A DNA stretch of 64,000 nucleotides from Congeria kusceri (taxonomy: Eukaryota; Mollusca; Bivalvia; Myida; Dreissenidae): NCBI GenBank assembly GCA_027627225.1, contig CM051033.1:9555501-9619500 (forward strand), given 5' to 3'. The notes under the pieces were generated by a model. It made no database searches. It was not told where the DNA came from and saw only the letters and a program-made list of their open reading frames with translations. The translations under genes were made by a program, and so were the position numbers. This document shows, piece by piece, positions 11,643 to 24,339 of this stretch. The stretch's first letter is position 1. Each line of letters begins with the position of its first letter.

Positions 11643-13299
11643 ATCATTTCAACTTAGCGCTACTTGTAATTTCGGACATATGTTTTGTAAACAACGGGAC
11701 TCCGGAAGCGAAATTGATTGGCTGTTTGGACCACTTGGTAATTTCACAACAACAACATGAAATCGGGTTGAAAGAATGCGTTGTAATGATTATACCAGGG
11801 TGTATGGAACTCTTGTTAATGTGTCAACAATGTTATTTCAGTCAGTTCTATTTAATATCTTGTTTTTGTTCGATTTACAACTTTTTTTTGGCATTTTTGT
11901 AAATTGGCCAATCTGTGACGTAGCAACTTTAAAACAATGTAGACCTTCGTAGAAAAATAACCAAATATGATTTTGTAAAAAAGTAAATAAACAATTACTT
12001 GCCACTATCTTACTATCTGCATAACTTAAAATAAAACATGTGAGTGCTTCTTTTTTTAAAAAGAACACACACAATCGAACCCATAAAGCCCATAAGTATA
12101 GTCGCCGAGGGATATTCCAACATCTGTCACAAATTTGGTTTATTTTGGGGCATGCTCCAATATGGTTCGTGAGTTTTCGCCCAAGCAATTACATAAGGCC
12201 ATTTCAATTTGATTCTATGTTAAGCGTCCTCGGGCTGATAGGTTTTCGGATGCCTGAACAAAAAAAATCATTTTAAACAATGCGAACAATCGAGTAGGAA
12301 AGCGTTTAAAATATCCCTATAACGACACATTTTGAGTGATTTCTTAATTTTAGGATCTTAGGCAATGACTGACATTGTAAATAATATAAGTCATGATTCT
12401 TATTTCAATTTATATTTTTGAATGAAAAGTGTTGGTAGACATCTTCCATTTTGGGTATGTGTACATGTATTACATGAAATAAGTAGATGAATAATGATAT
12501 TACACAATTCTGATTTAGAATCTTTTGTCAGTAATTTATCTACAGCTTTATAGATCGAAGACACTTTGAATTGGTATGTTTGTCTTATTACTATTTTGAA
12601 TGGCCATTTTTAGAACATACTTTCAAATTTGTATTATATTCAATTTTAAATATGTTAAAACATGTTTCTATGATAATGAAGATGTTATTATCTACGTGTT
12701 TTCTTTGGTTTATATGTCAGGGTTTGTCAATACCATATATGATCTTACTTAATACTGAATTTGAAAAAATAACTTTTTCTGTGTTTTTAACAATATATGT
12801 AACAAAAGTGTGCAACAAGTCAATTTACTGTTAAAATTCTCCGTTAAAGTAGGTTCCCAATATACTAGTTTTGCAAGAAAACGTTTGCTTTAGCTTGTAC
12901 CACTGCCATGAATAAGATGTGAAAAAAGTTTGTTTATTTTATCGACTCGTTTTTTGTTGTTTGTTTGTTTTTCCAGCTTTTTGCCCGGTTGGAAGGTTTT
13001 AAAAAGTCATGGGGACACTAAACATAGAATCAAATGTTTATTGCCTAAGTATGGCTACATGAAATTGTTCTCCTTAGTATTCATTAAACAAAACAACATT
13101 ATTTACATATTTGATTAAACAAGCAAATACATAAATATAAATAAATAACTTACACTATTAGAAAGTTTATACAATTTACTTCTAATTGATGGTCAGAAAA
13201 TGTCTTTTAGCGATGCAATATTTATATATGGAATACTTAAGTTATTTACAAATGTCTTCATTTAGAGTGCCTCAGAAAGTTGCAATTCTGCTACTCTGG
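11643..13299. other. Non-genic AT-rich stretch
   Basis: Only AT-rich, hydrophobic-looking chance frames (for example 12571-12834) with no splice or codon support. No repeat was recognised. Confidence 0.4.
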
Positions 13300-13675
13300 T
13301 TTGCATATAGCCATTGAGTAATGAAATGGTAATTAAATTGAATAGTATTCTCCTTTATTGCTTTTTAATTTGAATTGCGATAATATAAGTTTAATTTTTA
13401 TTTACACTTACATGTGTTGTGAATAATTTTGGGCCAGGTGTGAGGTTCGTGCGCACGTAAACCGGTTTAAAACCCCAATGCTTTGCATTGACCGTTCCAA
13501 GGCGATGACCCAGTTTTTTTCATGTGTGTTTTGTGTGTGTTATGTTTTTTGTGATGTGCTGTGTAATTTGTTTTTTGGCAATTGGTCACTTGTCATAAAC
13601 AAAGGACCTCGGGCTGCAAATAAAAGTTATTCCCTGCTGTCGCAACTGGAGTTTCGCTTTGTTTATATTTAAACA
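13300..13675 (+). repeat. ~370-bp dispersed repeat, copy 1 (+)
   Basis: Homologous in inverted orientation to 16868-17240. Shared landmarks in order: TTGCATATARCCATTG, TTTATTGCTTTWATTTGA, GTGTGAGGTTCG, AAACCGGTTTAAA, GTGTGTTTTG, AAAGGACCTCG and CTTTGTTTATATT at the end. There is no coding capacity. It is probably a SINE or MITE-like element. Confidence 0.8.
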
Positions 13676-14229
13676 TAAGTATGTACTAAATTTGCTTTGT
13701 GAACACAACCCCTCGGCTGTTTGCAATAGAAAACTTCTTAAACCACTTACCCGTCATATCCGGTGGTGTAAATATCGGAGTTTAAACGTATCAAACAATA
13801 GTCCTAAACTACAGTAATTTGATCCTGGTATAGAAGATAATGCCAAAAATACTTCTGTTACCGCCGTGTTGACCTATATGCGCATTTTTAGTCCAAACGG
13901 GTAGTGACTTGTTTATAAAACAATGTGAAACTTAAATTTAAAGGTCGTTTTAGGATTTATGAAAACTAAAAGGATTACGCCACAATATTTTATTTGAGGT
14001 GAGCTTTAAGTATAAGTAACTGTTAAATGACATATTCCTGAAAAAGAACGTTTGTCGGACGGTCTGTCAATAATATAACACATTGTGTACATGTTAATAT
14101 ACACTGAATACACCAATGTAATTGTTTGTATGTCTGGTCTATGCTTCCATTTGGAAATTACGTTGTTATAATACATAAATGTTCCTTGTGTGGACTTTTA
14201 CCAAAATAATTTAAATTATTTTGATTCGT

Positions 14230-15740
14230 CGAACAACAAACCGACAGGGGCGGCATTGTTTTTCGCTCACTTTTGTCCGTCGTGTGTAGTGCTTTGTCAA
14301 CATTTACCATGTGAAAACTCTAGAGGCCATATTTATTGCCCAATTTTCATGAAACTTGTCCAGACTATTTGTTGCAATAACATCTCGGACGAATTTGAAA
14401 CTGGATCATATAGGGTCAAAAACACTTGTGAACACTCTAGAGGTCACATTGTTTTTGCCAAAGCTTCTTCTTGAAACTCGCTCAAGAACATTTGTTTAAA
14501 TGATATTTCAAAGGAGTTCGAACTTGATCACCACGCTAAATTGAAGAAAAAGCTTGTGAATACTCTACAAGCCACATTTGTAGACCAATCATCATGAAAC
14601 TTGCTCAGAACATTTGTCCCTATGATATCTCAGAAGATTTTGAAACTGGGTCATTGGGGTCAAACACTAGGTCACAATGACAAAATGAAGAAAAAAGTTG
14701 TGAACACTCTAGAGGGACCAATCATAGCCCACTAATCATGAACCTTGCTAATAATATTTGACCGAAGAATATATCGGACGAGTTCGAAACTGGATCATGT
14801 GGGGTTAAAAAATCGGACAATAGGGTAAATTAATTGAAAAGCTTGTGAACAGTCTTGAAGTTACATGGTTTGCCCAATATTCTATAAACTTGCACAGAAC
14901 ATTTGTTTCAATGATATATTGGACGAGTTCGAAACAAGATCACCTGGGGTCAAACACAAGGTCACAAGGCCAGATGGAACAAAAAACTTGTGAACACTTT
15001 AGGGGCCACATTTGTAACCCAACCATCATTAAACGTGCTTATAAAATTTTTCCTATTAAAATAACGGAGTTTGAAACTGGGTCACGTGGGGTCAAATGAC
15101 AAGTCACCAGGCAAAATTGAAAAAACAGCTTGTGAACACTCTAGAGGCCACATGTGTAGCCCAATCATCATGAAACTTGCTCAGGACATTTATCACAGTA
15201 ACATATCGGACAAGTTCTAAACCGGGTCACATGGAGCCAAAAACTAAGTCACCGGGCCAAGTTGAATGAAAAAACTTGTTACACTCTGGAGGCCACATTT
15301 ATGGCCCACTAATCATTAAAATGTGCTCAGAACATTTGTCCCAATGATATCACGGAAGAGTTCGTAACTGAGACATGTGGGGTAACAAAAATAGTTCACC
15401 ATGCCAAATCAAAGAAAAGCGTGTGACTACTCTAGTGGCGACATGTATAGCCCAAACATCGCGAAACTTGCTTAGAACATTTGTCCAAATGATATCTCGG
15501 ACAAATCTAAACCTGGGCCCCATGCGGTAAAAAACTAGGTAACCAGGCCAAATTGAAGAAAAGCTTGCGAACACTCTAGTGGCCATATTTATAGCCCAAT
15601 TATTATGAAACATGCACAACATTTGTCTTAAACATTTATCGGACGAGTTCGGAACGGGGTCACGTGGGTTCAAAAACTAGGTCACCAGGCCAAATTATCA
15701 GGTGAGCGACCTATGGCCGTATTGCCCTCTTTTTGCGAAT
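14230..15740. repeat. 144-bp tandem array, 10 units, in a mobile-type element
   Basis: Ten degenerate units are marked by GTGAACACTCTAGAGGCCAC at about 14310, 14429, 14556, 14700, 14844, 14989, 15133, 15276, 15421 and 15567; the period is 144 bp after the first two shorter units. Each also carries a GAAACTTGCTCAGAACATTT box and GGGTCAAAAACTAGGTCACC. The array starts near TTTTTCGCTCACTTTTGTCC and ends at AGGTGAGCGACCTATGGCC then GCCCTCTTTTT. These ends resemble those of the 58.6-60.9 kb array, so it is probably a mobile element with an internal satellite. Frames read across it are repeat artefacts. Confidence 0.9.
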
Positions 15741-16596
15741 TGAACTTATTTTACTTCTTTTATTTGTGATGTAATTTGGGATGTGGTTAATGACTGATAT
15801 ACTAATGGTGCACTTTACAAATAAAGAATGTTTAAATTGGATATACATCAACATATGCATCAAAATTAATTCATAAATTACCTTAAACAATTGGCTATGG
15901 GATATATATACAAAACACAATAATTACAAAAACTGATAATTGGCACAGCTGCATTTAAAAGACGTATACCCTCTATTTACGTGCTTATACATGTATATGT
16001 TCAGAGTAAGTTTCCTGAACAGCATAGTATGCAATGTGTAATTATTTTATACTACTAGTATCCATTATTAATGAAGCAAAGTAACTGTCACAAATATATT
16101 TTATTATAATCAGCGCATGCTTGTATTTTATATACAGCTAACGATTGCTTAATGGATAAGTTTCCTAAACAACATATTTTGTAACGTGTAAGTTTTGTCT
16201 CATTTATTTTTAGAACTAAAGTTGTAAATAAATTAATGTAAATGATATTTCTGAGTAACCATATAGACGAGACTGTATTTATATTTCAGATCTATGTCTG
16301 ACTGAACAATGTCTGGACTATATACTGATTTGAAAAGAGGCAGTATCCAGTTCATTGCAAGTATCACACGTGCGTTCGATGAGTTACTGACATGTTCAAA
16401 TGCGACAAGCATGCACCTGATTACCGCTGGTTTTGTCAGATTGAAAAGAAGAAAAAAAATGTGCGCATTGGATATGTGAATGGATATGCGGTGCGAATCC
16501 TGTGTCGATGCATGGTGGTGCACAAAATTCAATCAAATGTTGAACGATTTAAAAGTTAATAAGCCTTGTGGAATGCCTGTCATCTGAAGTGTCACA
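15741..16596. other. Non-genic stretch
   Basis: AT-rich sequence. Chance frames on the minus strand (15711-15920, 16233-16532) lack splice or codon support. No repeat was recognised. Confidence 0.35.
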
Positions 16597-16599
16597 AGT

Positions 16600-16680
16600 G
16601 GTATAAATCGATTTGTAAAATTAATGTTCTAGTAAGGCACACATTTTTAGTTCGCAAAATGGATACGGTGCCCAACAGTA
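16600..16680 (+). promoter_or_regulatory. Possible TATA box plus short first coding exon
   Basis: GGTATAAATC near 16600 is followed about 60 bp later by AAAATGG in a good start context (ATG at 16661). Six codons then lead into a consensus donor GTAAGTAA at 16680, leaving phase 1. No matching downstream exon was identified on the plus strand, so this may be chance or the first exon of an undetected gene. Confidence 0.2.
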
Positions 16681-16867
16681 AGTAACACAAAAACAAATAA
16701 AACTCAGGACTGTCACAATAATGTAAATGCACCATTTATCATGTTTGGCCATCAGATTATTATTTATTTATTTATTTTTATGGGGGGGGGGGCAGATAAT
16801 GGAGCAGTTGCAAAATATATAACATCTAATTCTTTAAAATTGTCTTACTTTTTTACGGGCGCATAAT

Positions 16868-17240
16868 TTTCATGAATATAAACAAAGTGCAACTGCAGGA
16901 GCAGAAGAGAACTCTTAATAGCAGCACGAGGTCCTTTATTTATGGAGAGTGACTAATTTTCCAAAACAAAACAGCACAACACACACACACATAACAAACA
17001 AAAACTACACATTAATAGAACTGGGGTCACAGCCTTTATACGGTCCTTGTAAAGCATTGGGGGTTTAAACCGGTTTATGGGCGCCCGAACCTCACACTTT
17101 GCCCGGATTTATTCATAACACATTTAAGTGTACATAAAGACTAACCTCATAACATCGTAAATCAAATTAAAGCAATAAAAGATAATACTTATTTTATTTT
17201 ATTTAATTATCATTTAATTGCCCAATGGTTATATGCAAAC
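16868..17240 (-). repeat. ~370-bp dispersed repeat, copy 2 (-)
   Basis: Inverted partner of 13300-13675. On the minus strand the landmark order is the same, from TTTGCATATAACCATTG (about 17225-17241) to AAAGTTGCACTTTG-type ends near 16880. It is preceded by a G run at 16781-16790. Confidence 0.78.
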
Positions 17241-19826
17241 AAGATGCAAAACAACAAGTATCAACTACATCTCGTCTTTTTTAAAAGAAGATTTAAAGAC
17301 ATAGCGTCATATAGTTTAATGTTCAGATCATCGTCATGTAATTTCGGGAAGAAGCCGTAAGGTTGAGTGTAAAAACTAGATTACATAGCTTTGTTGTATT
17401 TGTTATATATATATTAATCTGAATTAAACATTATATACTCTTCTACTGTTTTATTTATTTTCATGTTGTATTAATAATTAATTATGCAATTAAAACATCT
17501 AATGTAAAAATTAGTAATCGCTCAATACGAATTTACTTACTTAAAAAGTCAGTTCGTTTATAAAAGTACGAGTACCCCATTAAAATGGCGTATCTATAAA
17601 GTTGTGTATAACATTTAAAACTGAAATTGTTGTAATGTATAAAAAATGTAATATATTAATATTTAATAAATAATAACTGTGTTCTTAGTAATTAACTATT
17701 AATTTATTTATTGATTGATTTATGTATTTATTTATTTATTTAATATGTTTTTATTCATTTTGAAGTATATGTAGTTAAATATGTGTTCAATAATTAAATA
17801 TGTATTTAAGAATTAAACATGAATTAAATATGTATTTATTCATTAACTTGTTTAATTGTTTATTTATGTATTCATGTTCTTATGTATTTATGTTTTTATT
17901 TATTTATTTATATGTTTATTATATACTAAACTATGTAATTATGTATTAATGAATTTTTTTTTAAATATTTAATATGTGTGTGTATATTTCATTTATGTGG
18001 TTATTTATTAAATATTTTCACAATCAAATTATTACAAATATATTTATTTAAATATATAATTATTTGAGTTTTATTCAATTTATTTTAAATAATGTGTTTT
18101 CGAAAATAAACACGGGACCAGTGATTTAATAAACCAAAAGAATACTCGATAACATTTAATATAGACTGTGTTCACCATACTAGTGCGATATACTATTTTA
18201 CCACACATCTGACCAAAACTGTTGTTACAAATGTTTTAAATATATGTTCGTTTAAGGAATAGGCGTTAAAATGAATTATCGGTTTGCCATTTAATCATAT
18301 GAGTATAATATATTATGATACCCCAAAGAATTATGATAAAAAGATAAATATGGCATGTTAACCTATACTTTTAAAAACACTTCCAGTCGTACAGGATCAT
18401 TTGATTTTGTTGCAGGCTTTACAGAGTGTTTAGCCTCACATTCAATCGTGGTCTTTGAGTGTTCTTGTATGTATAAGGCAAACTGTTGCATATTTCATAT
18501 AGTAGTAAGGTTTGATAATTTTAGGTGAATAAATGTGAAGCTTAGTAAGTACAGTTCAAACAATGTGCTCAATTCGGGTTTTAACATTAGAAGGTCTTTG
18601 TTAATGTACATGGCCGGTGGGAGTTTAAGTGCTTTAATACGTTTGACTCTTGAGTAATGAAAGTGTATTCTGTACAACACACATATCCTAAAATAAGATC
18701 TCGAATAAAACACACTGAGTAAAAAAGCAACACACATTTATGTATTATAAATATAACTGTAATACCTTTAATATAACACCTTGTATTTTCTCGTTTTGTT
18801 TCATGGTATTAGATTACGTAACGGTGTGTTAATATTGCCCATGTATGTTAGTGTAATACATCGGCTTGTGTGTTATAATTCGAACGCTAAGCTAAACGTT
18901 TAAATCCAGAGATTAATGCATTATCATAAGGTTCAATTATTACGTTTAATAGAGCGTATTCCTGATTTGCCGCAGTACAATTAACGTCAAATGACAACCG
19001 CCAATATGTGTGTTAGTACACTTATAAAGTTGTATGCATAGTTATGTATAATATGGCGTATGACTTGTGTCAAATAGCTGAACAATAGACTTGACCTTTG
19101 CTATATGGTTTTAAATTTGATGCGGGAGTTCATCGAAAGGTAATATAAGTGGAGCGGGTATAATATTTTCAAATCTATTAAGGAATGTTAGAGACAAAAT
19201 TAGTGGTCGATCAGTATGGTTGATTATCCAAGTGTTGTCTTGCCACAATCTCGAAATAATTGATTATGCATATAAGTTCAGCAGGTGAGAGTGCGTAATG
19301 TCTACATAAGATCTCCAAGTAGCATTGTTTGTAAGAGATCAACTGATACCTATAAAAATTGCTAACTGACTTGTTACATACCAGGATGACATGATATGTT
19401 ATAAATTATATGACATGCTTTACAAAATTTCTGCGGTGACACTATTTCGCGTGTACAACTGTTAATATACAATGCTATTGTGCGGACTTTAGGTATTCAC
19501 CACACATACTTGACAAAATCTTTTCGTAAGCAAGCAAGCCATACGGTCGCCTCAATCCGAATGTGATCGAGAGGTTAGATGCCTCTTTTTTTTTATAAAC
19601 ATGTTTAAAAGTTAACATAAATTTGGATTAGGACATAACGTTACAGTGCGCTACAAAACCTAATTTTGCTTTCGACATGCCTTGCGTTTTTCAAGAATCC
19701 TATCGGATTTTTTTCAATCCATATATAACAAAAATGCTCATTTTTAATGAAGCAATCTGTTTTCATAAACTAACACATTATTTAATCAGTATATTAATGC
19801 GACTTCGTAATGAAATGAGAACATAT
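17241..19826. other. AT-rich low-complexity and non-genic DNA
   Basis: About 17640-18080 is dominated by TTTA/TTAA repeats (many TATTTATTTATTTA runs). The rest has no supported gene; the 80-codon minus frame at 18495-18737 has no supporting signals. Confidence 0.5.
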
Positions 19827-19896
19827 AACCAGATCTATTCGACACTCAGACACTCAGATACAACCAGATTTATTCGACACTCAGACACTCAGAGAT
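19827..19896. repeat. 35-bp direct repeat, 2 copies
   Basis: AACCAGATCTATTCGACACT and its near-identical partner AACCAGATTTATTCGACACT, each followed by CAGACACTCAGA, lie side by side. Confidence 0.8.
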
Positions 19897-21728
19897 GAAT
19901 GAATATCAAAAATTCATAGTGCAAATAATGACAGACTGTTCAAAACAGACTTCGACAAAACAAAATAACCAAATGTTTCACCTTGAAGTGTCTCAATTAT
20001 TTGTGCATCACAGATTATATATCCTTCTGTGGTCAAATGTCAAGTGTTTCCCGTAAGTAAAAAAGCAATACATAATATAAACTTCCGTCTGGAATGCTCT
20101 CACCACTGAGCGTTATTCGGATAGCCTGTCATTCAAACACATTAATTATAGCCTTGATGTTTACTGTTCTAAATAAAGCAAGTCGCGCATGTTTGATATA
20201 ATAGTAAAGACTTTCGATTAGTGTGATATAGTAATATAGTAATGATTTTAACATTTCTTTAAGATATTGTAATAAATGTCATACGTTTATCTGTTACATG
20301 TTCTTGCTACAAACAATACATTGCATTTTAATTAGTGTTCATAGAAAAGCATTAAACCGAAGTTAAACATCTGACGAAAACAGAAACATGTAATTTATAA
20401 TACTAAAATCTCATAAAGTAACCAAGTGGAACTAGACAGGGAATTATTTGCACCTAATCGGTATGAAAAAATTGCCTGAAACGAATGGAATTTCTGGCAG
20501 TTAATGTCTCTCAATACTTCGTTATTGGCCAACGTTGGTCAATATACTTTAGAGATCAATGAAACGTTTGCAATTAATATGCTATTAATTATTATTGTAG
20601 TGATTAATTGATTTTAGCTGGTAAACAGCCATTAAACAAACCACAATGTTGTTGTTAAAAACATATTTTGATGGGTGATTTGACTGTTGCATAAACGTCG
20701 GATGACTAAAAATGGTAAGGTGCATGCGGGTTCATTTTCATAAGCATTGGTATCTTAATGATGAGCATGGGTTTATTGGTGTGATTATTGAAAGTGTCTT
20801 TCCATACTGAACTCATTTAAGTTTAGGTTAAATATAATTGTAAGTACCACGACAGTAAACCAATTATCTATTTGTCGGGTATTATATCCTGCAGACACAT
20901 TGGTGGTTGTTTATTTAACAAATACGACATGCAAATTACGTTCAGAATTGTTTCCTAAGACGGTTTTAAAATGTATTAAATCTTATATTGAACTACCTGA
21001 AGTTAGCAAGTAAATTTCGAACTTACTTAACATTCGTATAATGTAAAAGGATTTGTGTCCCAGATTTTTACCGAATCAAAATTAATATGTCGTTTTGTAC
21101 AAATTAATAATTCTCCTGGTCCATAGTATTACTGTTATTTATAAACTCTTAAAAAACTATTAAATTTAAACTGGTTCTTTATTAATATATTAATAAATTA
21201 TCAATTGTTAACCATTCTTGTATTCTGAGACAAATCTGGAACAAGACACTTTGACTTAAATAGTATAATATTATTTTGTAGTGTATAATTGTCATACATC
21301 AAGAATATCGTTTATTTTGTAATGTTTGAATAGCAGTATGTGGCTAGCTTGCTAGCCATCTGTGGTTAGCATTTTCTAACAAATATAATTCGTAACTGTT
21401 CATTGTACTAACAGTTTGTCACATAATAATAGGGCCATAATGAATCATTTTCGTAAGAAAAACGATTCATTTTCAACGTAAATTTACTCCCTGATATCGA
21501 GTTTGCCGAACTGTTTTCGTCTACTATTATATGAAGACGTTCCTCCATGTGGCACCATTTCTTTGCCCAGATAAAACTCGGAATCCAGTACATTTTATAC
21601 AACAAAGCCGACACATTATATTGGTTGGACACAGTTTATATAGTGCAACACAGTGCAATGTCCGCGTTGCCTTGCGGCGTTTGTATAAGTATTAAAGTAA
21701 AGACAATACCAACACAATAAAAGCGTAC
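19897..21728. other. Non-genic stretch
   Basis: AT-rich sequence. The 74-codon minus frame at 21408-21632 is open but unrecognised and lacks splice evidence. No repeat was recognised. Confidence 0.35.
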
Positions 21729-21857
21729 GGTATACAACATTTGTGTAAGGTATACAACATTTGTGTAAGGTATACAACATTTGTGTAAGGTATACAACAT
21801 TTGTGTGCGGTATACAACATTTGTGTACGGTATACAACATTTGTGTACGGTATACAA
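21729..21857. repeat. 20-bp minisatellite, 6.4 copies
   Basis: Units of GGTATACAACATTTGTGTAM start every 20 bp from 21729 to 21849. Differences are confined to the last one or two bases of the unit (AA, GC, AC). Long minus frames through it are by-products of a unit that has no stop codon. Confidence 0.95.
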
Positions 21858-22790
21858 AAATTTTGCTCTTTATCACATCTTTAAAGTAACGATGGGCCTG
21901 TGATCCTGTATTGTAAAAGTTAATGTTACACTTGTTTTGAATGTGTGGTTCGAGCCTTTATATATTCTTCAAATTAATTCGATTAAGCGTTTCCTAAATT
22001 CTTCTATTCCACACGGTGGACGTTCAAATATCATAAAGTAAACTTGTGAATATATTATGCACTTTTTTGACAGGTGGCCAACAGTTTGTTCAATTTTTCT
22101 GCAGTTTAAATTTTTGTTAAATAGACAAAGTCACATGACCGTGAAATCCCGTGAGATTCTCATTTGACAAATGTCTTCCATGTGGCTGATTCCCTCCACA
22201 TTTTAGTAACGAAACGTATTTAAGAAGAGATGTAGACCGTATTTTGTCATAAGTATGCTTACTAGATGTAAAAAATTAACAATCTGTCCAATAGCGCTGC
22301 CTATTTCGTTCAGTAGCGCATTTAAAAGCCGTTTTGGGCAGGTTTTTTGTTGACTGTTGATAAACTGTCAAATTTGTAAGACTAGCCGGTAGACTTTGCT
22401 ATGGAGGTTTCTCTATAACTTTAAGTCGCGCAAAGTCAAAACATATAAATAGCAAAATTGTAAGTTTTGGAAGCCAGAACTAACATGTAGCTCAATAAAC
22501 AGGTCACGGGCTTTATTAGGATGCATACCTTTAATTTACTTTTCTTGTGTATTAATATCTTAAGTTCAGACTTATTTTCTGATATTGCCTTTTCAAACAT
22601 CTTTGTAAACAAAGTTTAACATATCACCGACATTGGCCTATTTACCAAACTAAAGCGTTGTATTCTGACTTGAATGCAGATATAGGATATCTTTTGAATG
22701 AATATGAAACGGCGTGTTAAAGTACATCGTCAACAACACATAATCATAACAGTTCAGCATGTCAGCGTGAAAGGAGCAAAAAACTACATA
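21858..22790. other. Non-genic stretch
   Basis: No supported gene or repeat. Confidence 0.35.
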
Positions 22791-22812
22791 GAAGAAGAAG
22801 AAGAAACTTTAT

Positions 22813-23429
22813 TTTGAACACTAAGTTTACACTCATGAGTTCAAACAATGTTTGTTACATATAGATACATACAGTTGCAAATTCCGGTTAGGACGTCTTT
22901 ACATGAAAAATATTTGAATCGGAGTGTTCAAAACATAACATGAGGTTTATTCTGAGTGTTAGAAATATAGCAACATAGTTATAACAACATAATCGTGGTC
23001 TTATAGTCATACACGTGTCTTTGTCACTTTAAATTATATAGTGTTAGAGATCATTGATAATAATATAGTAATCTTGCATTAGTTGCAAAAATGGTTTTGT
23101 ATACCTTGCTAAATGTATACGTTACTTAAGTATACAAATACATACAGCGAAATATTAACGTCATGGTATCTTACATACAGCAAAATAATGAGGGAGAAAA
23201 ATGAGTTGCAAATGAAAGAAATACAGACAATTGGAATATGTGTTATGTGCGTAGACGTCAAATATGTTTCATAGATTAAAGAAACATCTCTTTGTGTCGG
23301 AGGCAGCTATAATATAAATACATCGATAATCCGCGTAGTTCACTATTAATTTCTGTGTTTACTAATCGGTAAATATAGGGATATTTGGGCGAAGTTAATA
23401 TCTGCGTTTAATATGTTGACGTCTAAAAT
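22813..23429 (-). other. LINE-1 3' untranslated region
   Basis: Sequence between the last recognisable LINE-1 codons and the (TTC)n tail, with AAAATAAAG close to the end. It has no coding capacity. A simple-repeat 3' tail without target-primed poly(A) is common among CR1/L2-like elements. Confidence 0.5.
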
Positions 23430-24324
23430 CGTAATACACGGGGCATTCTAAAAGAACGTGAAACTCGTCTTCTAATGCATTGCATGATTGACATTTTCTT
23501 TCATTTCTCGGTGTTTCTCGCGGTTTGTGACATCGGCCTCTTTCAATCTCTAGACTGTGAGACGATGTTCTAAAGCGTGCGAGCGCAGTTTTAAATGTAC
23601 AGATGTTTAGGTCATTTAGTTTTGGAATTTAATATTAGAGAAAAGATTGTATGTCGAAGCTCTCGTTGAGTTTTGTAATCGTTCATTCCAATTTTGCCTA
23701 AAGGTATCATTGCATCTTTGTTTAAAAACTTGTACAAATATATCATTGTTCCCGACACCTTGGAAGAGCCATACTTCATAGAAGCCCATCGATTCTAATA
23801 GGGACTTTACTTGTGAGCACCAATTTTGTCGCTGTGGGTGTGATTCGATGTCACGTAACATCAAATTATAAATATGCTAAATAAATGTGTGGTCATTACA
23901 GTTTAATATTTTTAACCAATATAACATGTATCATTCTGTTTGTTAGTAGTTGTGTTCTTCCGAATTCGCCATATATAAAATCATTTTGGGTAGATATTTT
24001 AACTCCTATGAGTTTTTTTAGAAAGTGTAAGTGGATTCTTTCTAACTGAGGTGCTACGTTAAATCCCCATATTTCTGCCCCATAGTTTTATATAGGTAAA
24101 ATAAGTTTATCAAAAAGGTCTAATCGGTGGCTGATATTCAAATTCGTGAAGTTAAGCGAACATCTTTTTAACTTAAACAACGCTTTAAGGGCCTGTCCGC
24201 TATGTGTTTCAACTGTTTTATGGAATGATCCACAGGATGTAAATCCAATGATGACAAAACTGTTTAGCAATTTCCAGTGCTTTGCAGTCATAGAAAAATC
24301 TAAGTGAGTCGCGTAATCTACCAC
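23430..24324 (-). pseudogene. LINE-1 ORF2 C-terminal region (post-RT, CCHC)
   Basis: Minus-strand frames 24324-24088 and 23864-23616, plus a shorter continuation to about 23430, carry the post-RT part of a LINE polymerase. The first has GSFHKTVETHSGQALKAL. The second has WLFQGVGNNDIFV and FRQNWNERLQNS. The last has KCQSCNALEDEFHVLLEC, a C-x2-C-x7-H-x4-C cluster typical of the ends of these proteins. The pieces lie in different frames separated by stops, so the gene is broken. Confidence 0.75.
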
Positions 24325-24339
24325 CTTATATAAAGATCA

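Noticed and set aside
12571..12834. Hydrophobic 87-codon frame resembling a membrane protein
   Set aside because: AT-rich DNA translates to Phe, Leu, Ile and Tyr by chance; no other support.
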